Source of the DNA: a virus
DNA length: 26,074 nucleotides
Reading direction: 5' to 3' (one strand)
Virus record (IMG/VR): IMGVR_UViG_3300047319_000501
Location: 1 to 26,074 of that record
The stretch's first letter is position 1; every line of letters begins with the position of its first letter. A program made the translations under genes and the position numbers. Below, piece after piece: positions 1 through 8,479 of this stretch. The notes under the pieces were generated by a model, which saw nothing but the letters and a program-made list of their open reading frames with translations, was not told the DNA's origin and made no database searches.

Positions 1-2
1 GC

Positions 3-158
3 TCCAAGGGCAAGGTGTCTTACGCCTGGCTGGCCGGGAACACGAGCGTCTCCGGCCTCTACCTCGCCGACTGGCAGGTCACCTACCAGAGCGGCGGCAT
101 CCAGACGTTCCCCAACGACTCCTACATTCTCGTGCGCATCACCTCGGAGGGCGCGTGA
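3..158 (+). CDS. C-terminal fragment of a head-associated or Ig-like phage protein
   Basis: The open frame enters from the left edge and ends at TGA 156-158, giving 51 residues. The fragment is beta-rich: a tryptophan-rich stretch, then a 'LYLADWQVTYQSGG' segment, a 'TFPND' turn and a final 'SYILVRI' strand. This pattern resembles the C-terminal sandwich of small BppU-N-like or head-decoration proteins often found just before the head-tail adaptor in siphoviruses. The next gene starts inside its stop codon (GTGA), so it belongs to the same late operon. The assignment rests on pattern and position only; the start lies outside the window. Confidence 0.5.
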   Translation, partial: SKGKVSYAWLAGNTSVSGLYLADWQVTYQSGGIQTFPNDSYILVRITSEGA

Positions 159-760
159 CCGTCTACCTCACCAACGAGCAACTCAAGGCCACACTCGAGC
201 TCACGGGCACCACGTTCGCGGAGGACGACGTGACCGCCGCGATCGAGGCGGCATCGCGCGGCATCGAAGGCGCCTGCAACCGCCGGTTCTACCCGGACAG
301 CGACGCCAACCAGGTGAGGCACTACACGCCGCAGACCGGCAGTACCTGCCTGATCGACGACTTGCTCACGCTCACCAGCTTGAAGGTCGACCGAAACGGC
401 GACGGGATCTACGAGGAGGCGTGGACGCTGAACCAGTGGTTCGTGCTCGAGCCGAACAACGCCGATTCGGACGGTAGGCCGTGGACGCGCGCCACCGTCA
501 ACCTCGTGTGGGGGAGGGCTCTGCCGCCGTGGCCGCGCTCGGTCGAGGTGACCGGGAAGTTCGGGTGGGCGGCGGTGCCGGGCGCGATCGTCGAGGCCGT
601 CACGATCCTCGCCACGCAGTTGCTCCGCCGCGCTCGGGAGGCGCCGTTCGGGGTTGTGGCGATCGGGATGGACGTCGGCGCCGTCACCCGTCTCGCCGTC
701 ACGGATCCGTCCGTCAGGTTCCTTGTCGCCGACTACCAGCGTGAGCGGCCGAGCGGGTGA
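155..760 (+). CDS. Head-tail adaptor (HK97 gp6 / SPP1 gp15-like connector)
   Basis: A 201-residue protein with a GTG start overlapping the previous stop by 4 bases. The N-terminal half is helical and matches the connector pattern: 'DDVTAAIEAASRGIEGACNRRFYP', where a helix bundle ends in a conserved aromatic 'RRFYP' motif at about residues 42-47. A beta-rich insertion follows, then the late 'VTGKFGWAAVPGAIVEAVTILATQLL' segment (about residues 130-157), the common 'G.fGW..vP..i..A...la..l' signature of phage gp6-like adaptors. Such proteins form a ring under the portal and seal the filled head. The family is clear; the exact subfamily is inferred. Confidence 0.8.
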   Translation: MTVYLTNEQLKATLELTGTTFAEDDVTAAIEAASRGIEGACNRRFYPDSDANQVRHYTPQTGSTCLIDDLLTLTSLKVDRNGDGIYEEAWTLNQWFVLEPNNADSDGRPWTRATVNLVWGRALPPWPRSVEVTGKFGWAAVPGAIVEAVTILATQLLRRAREAPFGVVAIGMDVGAVTRLAVTDPSVRFLVADYQRERPSG

Positions 761-1182
761 GTTCGCTCGCCGCGATCCGCGCCGGCCTCGCCGCCAACCT
801 CCAGAGCGTCGCCGGTGTCGAGCAGGTCTCTGCCTATGTGCTGAGCAACCCGACGCCGCCGACGATCTGGGTGCGGCCCTCCACCGATGTGGGTGTCGAG
901 TACGGGCAGGCGATGGGTGGCGGCTCCGAGAACTGGTACATGGTCGTGTTCGCGTTCGTCGGCGCCGTCAGCGACATCGGGGCGCAGAAGCTGCTCGACG
1001 AGATGATCGGCACCGGCTCGGCATCATCGGTACAGGACGCGATCGAGACCGACAAGACTCTGGGCGGGGCGTGCTCCGACCTGGACGTAAGGGAGTGCCG
1101 CGCCTACCAGGAGTATGTGCGCTCCGACGGCTCCTCCGTGCTCGGCGCGGAGTGGGACGTGTACGTCATCTGCGGCGCGTAG
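757..1182 (+). CDS. Tail terminator / tail completion protein
   Basis: A 141-residue protein whose GTG start overlaps the adaptor stop by 4 bases. It begins with an amphipathic helix ('LAAIRAGLAANLQSVAGVEQV'), then 'AYVLSNPTPPTIWVRPSTDVGVEYGQAM', the layout of the small alpha/beta tail-terminator family in actinobacteriophages: short helix, Pro-rich turn, strand, then a strand measuring the subunit edge. A middle helix ('AQKLLDEMIG') and an acidic strand near the C-terminus complete it. Its place between the adaptor and the tail tube gene fits a protein that caps the tube and joins it to the head. Function is inferred from fold pattern and gene order. Confidence 0.65.
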   Translation: MSSLAAIRAGLAANLQSVAGVEQVSAYVLSNPTPPTIWVRPSTDVGVEYGQAMGGGSENWYMVVFAFVGAVSDIGAQKLLDEMIGTGSASSVQDAIETDKTLGGACSDLDVRECRAYQEYVRSDGSSVLGAEWDVYVICGA

Positions 1183-1243
1183 CCGCAGCGCAGTAAGCCA
1201 GCCCCCGATCCGGGGCGGCACAATCTAGGGGAAGGGGCGACAA

Positions 1244-1654
1244 GTGGGTGTTGTGATTCTCTCCAATGCCAAGGTCACCGCGAACGGGGTTGACCTGTCA
1301 GACCACGTCGACTCGGTCGAGGTTGCCATCTCGCAGAACGACGTAGACATCACCGCCATGGGCGCAACTGCGACGCAACACGCGGTCGGCCTACGCTCGG
1401 ACACCATCACCGTGACGTTCCTGCAGGATTTCGCCGTGGCGAAAGTGAACGCCACCCTGTGGCCGCTGCTTTCGAGCACCGGGTTTACGGTGGCGATCGT
1501 TCCGCTCAACGCGGCAGTCTCGACGACGAACCCGTCGTTCACCGCGACCTGTCTGCTGATGGACTACATGCCCCTGTCGGGCAAGGTCGGCGACCGCTCC
1601 GACACGCAGGTCAAGTTCACCTGCACCGGCGCCGTCGTCATGGCGACCACGTAG
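1244..1654 (+). CDS. Major tail (tube) protein candidate
   Basis: A 136-residue, almost wholly beta-strand protein. It opens with 'ILSNAKVTANGVDLSDHVDSVEVAISQNDVDITAMGATATQHAVGL', a pattern typical of small actinophage tail tube proteins, followed by 'DTITVTFLQDFAVAKVNATLWPLL' and C-terminal strands. It would stack in rings to build the non-contractile tail tube. The GTG at 1244 has only a modest purine-rich stretch upstream (GGGGAAGGGG, 1228-1237). The preceding 61-base gap holds a short GC-rich inverted repeat near 1202-1216 and is one of few real gaps in the late operon, which would suit a separate promoter for an abundant protein, though I see no clear -35/-10 pair. At 136 residues it is small for a tube protein. 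Confidence 0.65.
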   Translation: MGVVILSNAKVTANGVDLSDHVDSVEVAISQNDVDITAMGATATQHAVGLRSDTITVTFLQDFAVAKVNATLWPLLSSTGFTVAIVPLNAAVSTTNPSFTATCLLMDYMPLSGKVGDRSDTQVKFTCTGAVVMATT

Positions 1655-1658
1655 CCCG

Positions 1659-2018
1659 ATGGCAGGAGCGGTCAAGGTCGAGGGGCTGAACGAGCTCGTC
1701 CGGGCGTTCGGCCAGATCGACAAGCAGCTCCGCCGCGACATTCAGCGGGAACTGTCGGCGGCCGCCCTGATCGTCAGGCAGGAGGCCGCCGCCGGCTTCA
1801 TGCACGTCTCTCCCCGTTCGGCGGGGGGGTTCCGCCCGCGCGTGCGGGGGTCGACGGCGGTGGTGGAGCAGCGGTACCGGAAGACGACGGGGATGCGGCC
1901 GGACTTCGGTTCGCACCAGATGTGGTACCTGATGAAGGCCCTCGGCGACAAAGAGGAAGCGGTCGTCGCGCGGCTCGAGTTGATGCTGGACAAACTCGGC
2001 GGCGAGGCCGGGTTCTGA
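1659..2018 (+). CDS. HK97 gp10-like tail completion protein
   Basis: A 119-residue protein. The N-terminal 'VKVEGLNELVRAFGQIDKQLRRDIQRELSAAALIVRQEAAAGF' is the long-helix signature of the HK97-gp10 family (phage tail component, gp10-like), followed by a basic beta segment ('GFRPRVRGSTAVVEQRYRK') and a C-terminal helix. These proteins act at the head-tail joint. The ATG at 1659 comes four bases after the tube-protein stop. In HK97 itself the gp10 gene precedes the tail tube gene; here it follows it. Family assignment is fairly firm from the helix pattern. Confidence 0.72.
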   Translation: MAGAVKVEGLNELVRAFGQIDKQLRRDIQRELSAAALIVRQEAAAGFMHVSPRSAGGFRPRVRGSTAVVEQRYRKTTGMRPDFGSHQMWYLMKALGDKEEAVVARLELMLDKLGGEAGF

Positions 2019-2031
2019 CAAGGAGGAAGCG

Positions 2032-2478
2032 GTGAAGCTAGTTGTCACAGACGTGCCCGGGCTCGACGGCGAGTACGCGGCGGACATCACGTTTTTCACG
2101 AACCGGGAGCTGCACAGGATCAAGAAGATGACGGGCTTGCGGGCCGGGGAGTTCATGGAGGCATTTCAGGTCGGGGATAACGACATGGTTGTCGCGCTCG
2201 CCGTCATCGTCATGGAACGCGAGGGCAAGGAAGGCGCGGAGGATCTGCTCTGGGATGCACCGGCCGGGTCGGTCACGCTCGAGGACGACGAGGACGAGGC
2301 CGTGGTGGAGGATGATGCTCTCCCCCCGGCGCAACCGACCGAGACCGCCAGCGAGCCCGAGCCAAGCGACTCCGGCAGGAGCGAATCTTCTGGCGACAGT
2401 TCGAGCACCGTTTCGGTCCTCCCGGTGAGCGACCAGAGTCTTACTGGTCTCCCTCGCTCGGGCACTTCTGCGGGCTGA
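2032..2478 (+). CDS. Tail assembly chaperone G (zero-frame product)
   Basis: A 148-residue protein with a GTG start after a strong ribosome site (AAGGAGG, 2020-2026). The first part ('YAADITFFTNRELHRIKKMTG.RAGEFMEAFQ.GDNDMVVALAVIVMEREG') is the globular chaperone domain of the lambda gpG-like family in actinophages. The C-terminal third is low-complexity and acidic, rich in Glu, Asp and Ser. The gene lies directly before the tape measure gene, the usual place for the chaperone that keeps the tape measure soluble during tail assembly. Translation can shift at 2322-2328 to make a longer GT product (separate entry). Confidence 0.75.
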   Translation: MKLVVTDVPGLDGEYAADITFFTNRELHRIKKMTGLRAGEFMEAFQVGDNDMVVALAVIVMEREGKEGAEDLLWDAPAGSVTLEDDEDEAVVEDDALPPAQPTETASEPEPSDSGRSESSGDSSSTVSVLPVSDQSLTGLPRSGTSAG

Positions 2479-2546
2479 GCCCGTCGGACATCGCCGACAT
2501 GTCCCCGCAGCAGTTAAACGCCTGCTGGGACTTTATGAAGCCGTGA
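2032..2546 (+). CDS. Tail assembly chaperone GT, made by -1 ribosomal frameshift
   Basis: The -1 frame downstream of the heptamer C CCC CCG (2322-2328) is open to TGA 2544-2546. Read from 2328 it gives 72 codons that include 'FWRQFEHRFG', 'ESYWSPSLGHFCGLSPSDIADMSPQQLNACWDFM'. This is the recognisable T domain of actinophage chaperones: a Trp/aromatic segment, then a GLSP-D-I-x-x-M-x-P-x-x-x helix. The segment has no start codon of its own near its beginning, and its frame is closed by TGA 2313-2315 just before the slip site, so a shift is the natural way to express it. The fusion would have about 99 + 72 = 171 residues. Coordinates span both parts; the join is at 2327/2328. Confidence 0.75.
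2322..2328 (+). promoter_or_regulatory. Programmed -1 frameshift slippery heptamer (C CCC CCG)
   Basis: In the zero frame the codons are CCC (2323-2325) and CCG (2326-2328). Slipping back one base re-pairs both tRNAs on CCC CCC, which fits the X XXY YYZ rule. The -1 frame is blocked by TGA at 2313-2315, so the shift must occur after that stop, and this is the only good slip site in the permitted stretch. I saw no obvious downstream pseudoknot by eye. Confidence 0.75.
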
Positions 2547-2557
2547 GGGGGTGAGTC

Positions 2558-5500
2558 GTGCCGCGCAAACTTGAGGTCGTCATAACCGGCGACACCGTCG
2601 GGCTCGAGCGCGCCCTGACTCGCTCATCGGCGGCCGCGTCGACGTTCGGCGGGAAGATGCAGAAGGTCGGCTCGAGCATGGAGTCGTTCGGGAAGACGCT
2701 GACTAAGAGCGTGACGCTGCCGATCGTCGGTGTCGGCGTGGTCGCCGTGAAGATGGCAATGGATTCGGAGGCGTCCATGGGGCGCCTCAACGCGGCCGTC
2801 AAATCGTCCGGGCTATCGGTGAAGGGGTTCGCGGGCCAGTTGAACGGCGCGCAGGATGCTGGGCGGAAACTCGGGTTCACGAACATCGATATTCAGCAGG
2901 GACTATCGAAAATGGTTGTTGCGACGCAGAGCGGTACGAAGGCTGTAGTGGATCTGCGGACGGCGGAGGACCTAGCTCGGTTCAAGCACATCGAACTCGG
3001 TGCGGCGTCTCAGATGTTGGCGCAGGCGATGACCGGGTCTGCGCGTGCGGTGAAGCAGTTGGGTATCAACGTGATCCCGGCGACAACGGCGATGGACGCG
3101 CTGAAAGAGGCCCATAAGAAGTCGAAGCAGCCGATCACCGAGCAGGAGAAAGCAACAGCAAAACTCGCCGACAAGATGAAGACCGGCAATGAGGTCATCG
3201 CCGAGGTCACGAAGCGGCTAAAAGGTCAGGCGCAGGCGTATGCGAACACAGCGGCGGGCGGCATGGCCCAGTTCAAGGCGCAACTGGAGAACGTCGGGGA
3301 GAAACTTGGGAAGGTGCTGATCCCGGTTCTGGACAAGGTCGTCGGCTACCTGTCCAGGGCGCTCTCCTGGTTCGACAAGCTAAGCCCGTCAACGCAGAAA
3401 TGGGCGGAGATCACTCTCGGCGCTGTAGCCCTCATCGGCCCGGCCCTGATGATCTTGGGTGCCGCCATCGACGTTGTCGCGGGCAGCATGGCCGTGCTCG
3501 ACGCGCTCGCCTCGCCGTGGATTCTGCTTGCCGCCGCGATCATCGGGGTAACCGCCGCAATCACCGCGGCCGTTGTCGCCCCGAAGCAACTCCAGGCGGT
3601 GCTCGAAAAGATGGGGATGAGCGCCGGGACGGCCAAGACGGTGGTGAACGATCTCCGCGCCACGTTCGCGACGCTCAAGGCCGTGTTCGAGGACGTGCGC
3701 GCTGTCGTGCAAGCCGTGTGGCCGGTCATCGCATCTCTGGTCGTTGAGAAACTCAATGAGGTCAAGGCCGCCGTTGCGATCTTCTCCGACCTGCTGCACG
3801 GACGGTGGTCGGCGCTCTGGGGTGACTTGAAGAACATCGTGATGGCGCCGCTTAACGGCATCGTGAGCATCGTCCGAGCCTCGTTCAACTTGCTGGCAGG
3901 GCTCGCTAGGGGACCCATGAACGCGATCCTGGGCATCTTTGAGCGGGGCTGGACAGCCGTTAAGAACGTGACGCAGAGCGTGTGGGACAGCATCAAGTCG
4001 GGTCTGGCGGCGGTCTGGCGGTTCCTCGAAAGTTCGGCGATCAGGGCGGCCATCGCGATCATCGAGCCGTTCACGCATATCCCGACGAAGATCCTCGGCG
4101 TCCACATCCCCGGCACCGGCTGGGTGCAGGACATCCAGAAGATTAAGACCAGCCTCGAGGCCAAACTGGCGTCTATCGACGCGGCCGGGAAGGTCAAGAC
4201 GGTGTTCGACAAGGCGCGGGGCGCGGTACAGACGACCGGCGCCTCCGTGGCTGGGGCGGCCCGTGGTGTTGGCGTGTCGATCGGCTCCAGCCTTGCCGGC
4301 GGGATTAGCAGTATGGTTCCGAGCGTCCAGGCCGCCGCTTCGGCGATCGCCGCCGCGGCCGAAGTCGCCATCCGCGCCAAGTCGCAGGTTCACTCGATCT
4401 CGCCGCTGTTCAAGAAGATCGGCGCGGACATGATGACTAGCGTCGGCGTCGGCATCCAGAGCGCGGCCACCGGCGTCGCGACCGCGATGGGGAACGCCGT
4501 CATCACGATCATCGAGGGCGCTATCCGCGCTGCGAAGATCGCGCTCGCCAAAGCCAAAACCGACCTCGCGTCCAGCATGGCGTCGTTCACGTCCGCGGCG
4601 GCGAGCGCGTTCGACACTGCCGGGGGCGGATCGCCGAAGACCCGGGCGCTCGCGAAGAAACTCAAGGCTGAGCAGGCGGCGCAGAAGGCGGCGGCGGACG
4701 AGGATGCTAAGAAGCAGCGCCAGCAGGCGCTCGACGACGCGACGGCGAAACGCGACGCGGATAAGGCTGCCGGGCCGACGGAAGGCGAGACACCGGAGGA
4801 CTACCAGAAGCGACTCGCCGCCGACCAGACGGCCATAGATGCCGCGGCGAAGGCGATCGCGGACGCGAAGGTTCAGGCGCAGATCGACGCCGACGCCAAG
4901 ACGCTCGCCGAGCGACAGAAGGCCGACAAGGACGATTTCGAAAGGCAGTTGGCGGGACTCGAGCAACAGGCCGCAGGGGCCAAAACCGAGGAGCAGGTCA
5001 AATCCATCCGGGCCAAGATCAACGCGCTGTTCAAAAAGTATGGGATCACGCCGGGGACGGTCGAGGCCGGGTCGGACTGGAACGCCGCTCAGTCCCTGTT
5101 CGTCGGCGCGATGGGCGACCTGAACAAGTCGATGCGGGAACTGATCGCCGCGATCAATAACCTGACCGGCGCCAGCTCCGCGCTGCCGTCGACGAGCGCC
5201 GGCAGCCTTCCGCACCACGCCGAGGGCGGCAAGACAAAGGCGGGGCTCGCGATGCTGCACAACGGCGAGTACGTGCTCAAGTCTTCCGCGACCCGCAAGA
5301 TCGGCCTGCCGGCGCTCAACCACCTGAACTGGTTCGGGCACTTCCAGGACGGCGGGCCGGTGCTGCCGAAGCTCGGGAAGAACCCGAAGCTGTCGCAGAC
5401 GACCGGGCTGCCAGACGTACCCGAGTATCGGGCGGCAGCGATGTACCTTAACGACTGGGGGGCAGATCGCAACGAGACCCCGATCGGTACCGCCCTCGCC

Positions 5501-6019
5501 GGGCTGCTCGGCCCGCGCGCGCAGGCGCAGGCTGCGATTCGGGCTACCCACGTCGGCGGCGTACAGCTACGCCACGGGCTGTGGCGCGCCGCCGGTGGCG
5601 TCGTCGACTCGAAGATGCTCGACGCGTGGAAGAAGAACTACCCCGGCATCACGTTCGAGACCGGCACGCCCGGCCAACAAATCTCGTGGATGCAGGCAGC
5701 GTCGAGACTCCCGATGGGGGGGCAGGAGCTCGGCTCGCTGATCGCCTCGAGCGTCGGGCCGACCGGCACCGGCGCCAACACGCGCGGCAGCCTCGTCGAG
5801 CAGCTCACGAGTCACGCCGTCCACTTCGCCCGCGGCGGTACCGCGCTCGCCGACGGACTCGCCATGCTCCACAAGAACGAGACGGTGATCCCGGCACGCG
5901 GCGGTCAGCCGATCCACCTACACACCACCGTCGAGCTTGACGGGCGTGTCGTCGGTCGCTCCGTGCAGACATACCTGGGCGAACAGACAAGGTGGGGCGG
6001 CAACGGGCTGCCGCGCTAG
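2558..6019 (+). CDS. Tape measure protein
   Basis: At 1153 residues this is the longest gene in the window. The GTG start lies 11 bases after the GT stop. N-terminal region: 'VVITGDTVGLERALTRSSAAAS', then a long Ala-rich helical domain ('TLTKSVTLPIVGVG' near residue 50), the usual start of actinophage tape measures. A strongly hydrophobic segment lies at about residues 282-340. A long Ala/Lys/Asp/Gln coiled coil covers about 700-830. Near the C-terminus a 'GG..(K/A)..GLAMLHN.E.V(L/I)' motif occurs twice (about residues 888-905 and 1090-1110), a common tape-measure tail feature. At roughly 0.15 nm per residue the tail would be about 170 nm (inference). I recognised no lytic-enzyme domain inside it. 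Confidence 0.92.
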   Translation: MPRKLEVVITGDTVGLERALTRSSAAASTFGGKMQKVGSSMESFGKTLTKSVTLPIVGVGVVAVKMAMDSEASMGRLNAAVKSSGLSVKGFAGQLNGAQDAGRKLGFTNIDIQQGLSKMVVATQSGTKAVVDLRTAEDLARFKHIELGAASQMLAQAMTGSARAVKQLGINVIPATTAMDALKEAHKKSKQPITEQEKATAKLADKMKTGNEVIAEVTKRLKGQAQAYANTAAGGMAQFKAQLENVGEKLGKVLIPVLDKVVGYLSRALSWFDKLSPSTQKWAEITLGAVALIGPALMILGAAIDVVAGSMAVLDALASPWILLAAAIIGVTAAITAAVVAPKQLQAVLEKMGMSAGTAKTVVNDLRATFATLKAVFEDVRAVVQAVWPVIASLVVEKLNEVKAAVAIFSDLLHGRWSALWGDLKNIVMAPLNGIVSIVRASFNLLAGLARGPMNAILGIFERGWTAVKNVTQSVWDSIKSGLAAVWRFLESSAIRAAIAIIEPFTHIPTKILGVHIPGTGWVQDIQKIKTSLEAKLASIDAAGKVKTVFDKARGAVQTTGASVAGAARGVGVSIGSSLAGGISSMVPSVQAAASAIAAAAEVAIRAKSQVHSISPLFKKIGADMMTSVGVGIQSAATGVATAMGNAVITIIEGAIRAAKIALAKAKTDLASSMASFTSAAASAFDTAGGGSPKTRALAKKLKAEQAAQKAAADEDAKKQRQQALDDATAKRDADKAAGPTEGETPEDYQKRLAADQTAIDAAAKAIADAKVQAQIDADAKTLAERQKADKDDFERQLAGLEQQAAGAKTEEQVKSIRAKINALFKKYGITPGTVEAGSDWNAAQSLFVGAMGDLNKSMRELIAAINNLTGASSALPSTSAGSLPHHAEGGKTKAGLAMLHNGEYVLKSSATRKIGLPALNHLNWFGHFQDGGPVLPKLGKNPKLSQTTGLPDVPEYRAAAMYLNDWGADRNETPIGTALAGLLGPRAQAQAAIRATHVGGVQLRHGLWRAAGGVVDSKMLDAWKKNYPGITFETGTPGQQISWMQAASRLPMGGQELGSLIASSVGPTGTGANTRGSLVEQLTSHAVHFARGGTALADGLAMLHKNETVIPARGGQPIHLHTTVELDGRVVGRSVQTYLGEQTRWGGNGLPR

Positions 6020-7180
6020 ATGGCCGCCGTCCAGCCGCTCAAGAACGCCGGGTCGGCGTTCGTCAAGGTCGAGGTCGACTTCACGTCGAACTGGAACGCC
6101 GCCAGCTCGAGCTACACAGACGTCACAGGTGACGTGCGCTTCGCCGACGGGGTCGTCTGGGAGCGCGGCCGCAACGACGAGTTCCAGACCGTGTCTGCGG
6201 GCTCCTGCCAGTTCACGCTGAACAACCGGACACGCACCTACGACCCGATCACGAACGCCAACATGGTGCCCGCACGACCCGCCAGGATCACCTGCTACTA
6301 CCCGACCACCGGGACGGCGTATCAGCAGATCCAGATGCAGGTCGAGGACTGGGTACCCGACTGGACGGTCGACAAGGACGCGGTCGTCAAAGCCAACTGC
6401 ATCGAGAGCTTCGGCGCGCTCACGTTCACCCGGATCGCGTCGAGCGCGTACATCTCCACCACCGCCGTAGCCAGGCTCACCGACCTCGCCAACGCCGCAG
6501 GTTGGCCCGCCGGTCCTAGGTCGTTCGTTGCCGGGTCGCAGTTACTGACGGCCGGTCAGCTGTACCAGGGCGTCGACGTGCTCTCGGCGATGCAGGACGT
6601 TGCGAACGGGCAGGCGCAGGTGCTCTATCAGGATCGCACCGGCGTGCTGACAACCCACGCGATGTTCACCGCCACGGCCACCTCGGGCGGCACGTTCGGC
6701 GACGGCGCCGGTGAACTCCCGTTCTACACGCCTGACGGCGGCGTCGGCGGCGGCTACTGGTACACGCAAGTACAGTTGACCGCCGCGACCGGGCCGGCGG
6801 GCCCGTGGACGCAGAACCAGCCGAACACCGTCACCGCCAACGTCGGGTCGAACTACACCACCGGCAAGTACGGGACTCGAGTGTTCGCCCGCAACACCGC
6901 CGCCACCACGCAGGCGGCCGCGCAGACCGTCGCCGCGTCGATCGCCTCGTCCCTGAACGGGCTCAACCCCTACCGGCTCAAGCAAATCGTGATCCGGCCG
7001 CTCGCGAACCCGAGCGTCCTGTTCCCCGTCGTGCTCGCCGCAGACTTCGGCGTCCCGTACACGTTCAACTTCCAGCCGCCCGGCGGCGGCTCGAGGATCT
7101 CGATCACCGCCAAACTGCGGTCGATCCGCCACGAGATCACCGAGAAGGATTGGGTCGTGACTTGGATGATGAGCCCGTAG
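6020..7180 (+). CDS. Minor tail protein, distal tail / hub type
   Basis: A 386-residue protein starting at the ATG directly after the tape-measure stop. The N-terminal part ('VKVEVDFTSNWN...YTDVTGDVRFADGVVWERGRNDEF.TVSAGSCQFTLNNRTRTYDP') matches the domain that opens many actinophage minor tail proteins encoded just after the tape measure: a ring-forming beta domain with a 'GR..e' turn and an 'L.N..r.YdP' strand. A mixed region with repeated Ala-rich helices follows ('AAAQTVAASIASSLNGL', about residues 296-315), then C-terminal strands ending in 'WVVTWMMSP'. It likely forms part of the tail tip that carries the fibre encoded next. Whether it is a distal tail or tail-associated-lysin type cannot be decided by eye; no hydrolase motif is seen. 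Confidence 0.72.
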   Translation: MAAVQPLKNAGSAFVKVEVDFTSNWNAASSSYTDVTGDVRFADGVVWERGRNDEFQTVSAGSCQFTLNNRTRTYDPITNANMVPARPARITCYYPTTGTAYQQIQMQVEDWVPDWTVDKDAVVKANCIESFGALTFTRIASSAYISTTAVARLTDLANAAGWPAGPRSFVAGSQLLTAGQLYQGVDVLSAMQDVANGQAQVLYQDRTGVLTTHAMFTATATSGGTFGDGAGELPFYTPDGGVGGGYWYTQVQLTAATGPAGPWTQNQPNTVTANVGSNYTTGKYGTRVFARNTAATTQAAAQTVAASIASSLNGLNPYRLKQIVIRPLANPSVLFPVVLAADFGVPYTFNFQPPGGGSRISITAKLRSIRHEITEKDWVVTWMMSP

Positions 7181-7190
7181 AGAGGATGGC

Positions 7191-8477
7191 GTGAGCATCT
7201 ATCTCCAGAGAACAGGCGCGACGATCAACCCGACCGTCGCACAGCGAGGCGCAGGGGCGAACATGAGCGTCGACGTCGCCGCCGGCCAGGTCGTCTACCA
7301 GAACGCGATAGCGGCCGTCACCGCGGGCAACGTCGTCATCGGCACAGCCGACGCGACACAGGACCGTATCGACACGATCGTCTCCGACTCGAGCGGCACC
7401 ATCAGCGTCCTGGCCGGGCCGGTCAACGACGGGCTAAACGCGCAGCCCGCCGACCCGACCGGATACGTGGTGCTCGCCTACGTCTACGTGCTTAACCAGG
7501 CGTCAGCCGAGTATACGGGGACGATTACAACGAATGCGATCACTCCCGCGGCGACGCTGCAGAACCCCACCGACGTTCAGGTGTTCACCGCGGGTGACTC
7601 GACGTGGACGAAACCGACGTGGGCTCAGTGGGTTGAGGTGATCTGTGTCGCTCCTGGAGGTGGTGGTGGCGGCGGCTTCTCGGGCACCGGCTCCGGTGGT
7701 GGCGGTGGCGGTGGCGGCGCGTGTTCGATCCAGAGGTTTCGTGCGGTGGATCTGGCTGCGACCGTGGCCGTCCATGTGTCTGCCAGTGCTGCGGGCGGTG
7801 CCGCCGGCGCCGAAGGTGTAGGGGCTGGCTACGCCGCCTTCGGCGGGGTGGCTGCCTCTCCCGCCAATATTTTCGTGATCGCGTCCGGCGGTGGCGGGGG
7901 AAGTCGGGGACGTTCGGCCGCTGATGCTGGCGGCGGCGGCGGCGGCGGGAGCTTGGGATTCGGGGGTACGCCTGTGAACGTTGCTACGGGCGGGCATGGC
8001 GGCCCACCGGCGGGATCCCTGGACGGCGTCGATAACTCCGGGCACGGCGGCGCCGGTGGCGGCACTGCCACGGGGAGCGCGTATTCCGGATTCTCGAGCG
8101 CCTGGGGTGGGGGCGGCGGCGCCGCATGCCAGAACACCGCCGCCGGAAATAACGGCGGCTTCTCAAGTTTCGGGGCGGCCGGTGGCGGCTCCGGTGGGAG
8201 CGCAGCCTTGGCGGGCGGTAACGGCGGCGACGTCGGCACCGCGCTCGGCACCGCCGCGAACGCTGGTACCGCCGCCGGTGGCGCGGGAGGCCCTGGCAGC
8301 AACAAGGCCCACATGGGGCAGGGCGGCGGAGGTGGTGGCGGCGCGACCGTAACAGGCGGCGCTGGCGGGGTAGGCGGCTCCTACGGCGGAGGCGGCGGAG
8401 GCGGCGGCCGGGGCGGCACCACCGGCGGGCATGGTGGTTCGGGCGGCCCCGGCGTCGTGATCGTGACTTCGTGGTGA
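7191..8477 (+). CDS. Glycine-rich tail fibre / receptor-binding protein candidate
   Basis: A 428-residue protein in three parts. Residues 1-120 form a beta-rich attachment domain with 'VSVD..AGQVVYQNAIAAV..GNVVIGTAD..QDRIDTIV', common at the N-terminus of actinophage baseplate fibres. Residues 128-153 ('VQVFTAGDSTWTKPTWAQWVEVICV') are the strand pair that begins glycine-rich 'tWtkP....v.v...G' fibre domains. From about residue 154 onward the chain is dominated by poly-Gly runs separated by short Ala/Ser/Pro segments, and it ends in 'GGPGVVIVTSW', the usual closing strand. The Gly runs recall the stacked polyglycine-II helices of phage adhesins. GTG start with GAGAGGATGG upstream. It is the last tail gene, consistent with a host-contact role (inferred). 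Confidence 0.75.
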   Translation: MSIYLQRTGATINPTVAQRGAGANMSVDVAAGQVVYQNAIAAVTAGNVVIGTADATQDRIDTIVSDSSGTISVLAGPVNDGLNAQPADPTGYVVLAYVYVLNQASAEYTGTITTNAITPAATLQNPTDVQVFTAGDSTWTKPTWAQWVEVICVAPGGGGGGGFSGTGSGGGGGGGGACSIQRFRAVDLAATVAVHVSASAAGGAAGAEGVGAGYAAFGGVAASPANIFVIASGGGGGSRGRSAADAGGGGGGGSLGFGGTPVNVATGGHGGPPAGSLDGVDNSGHGGAGGGTATGSAYSGFSSAWGGGGGAACQNTAAGNNGGFSSFGAAGGGSGGSAALAGGNGGDVGTALGTAANAGTAAGGAGGPGSNKAHMGQGGGGGGGATVTGGAGGVGGSYGGGGGGGGRGGTTGGHGGSGGPGVVIVTSW

Positions 8478-8479
8478 CG

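Noticed and set aside
3389-5551. Very long open frame (720 codons) on the minus strand opposite the tape measure gene
   Set aside because: Its composition is dominated by Arg, Gly, Asp and His with no motif, as expected for the mirror of a GC-rich coding strand; the plus-strand tape measure gene is clear.
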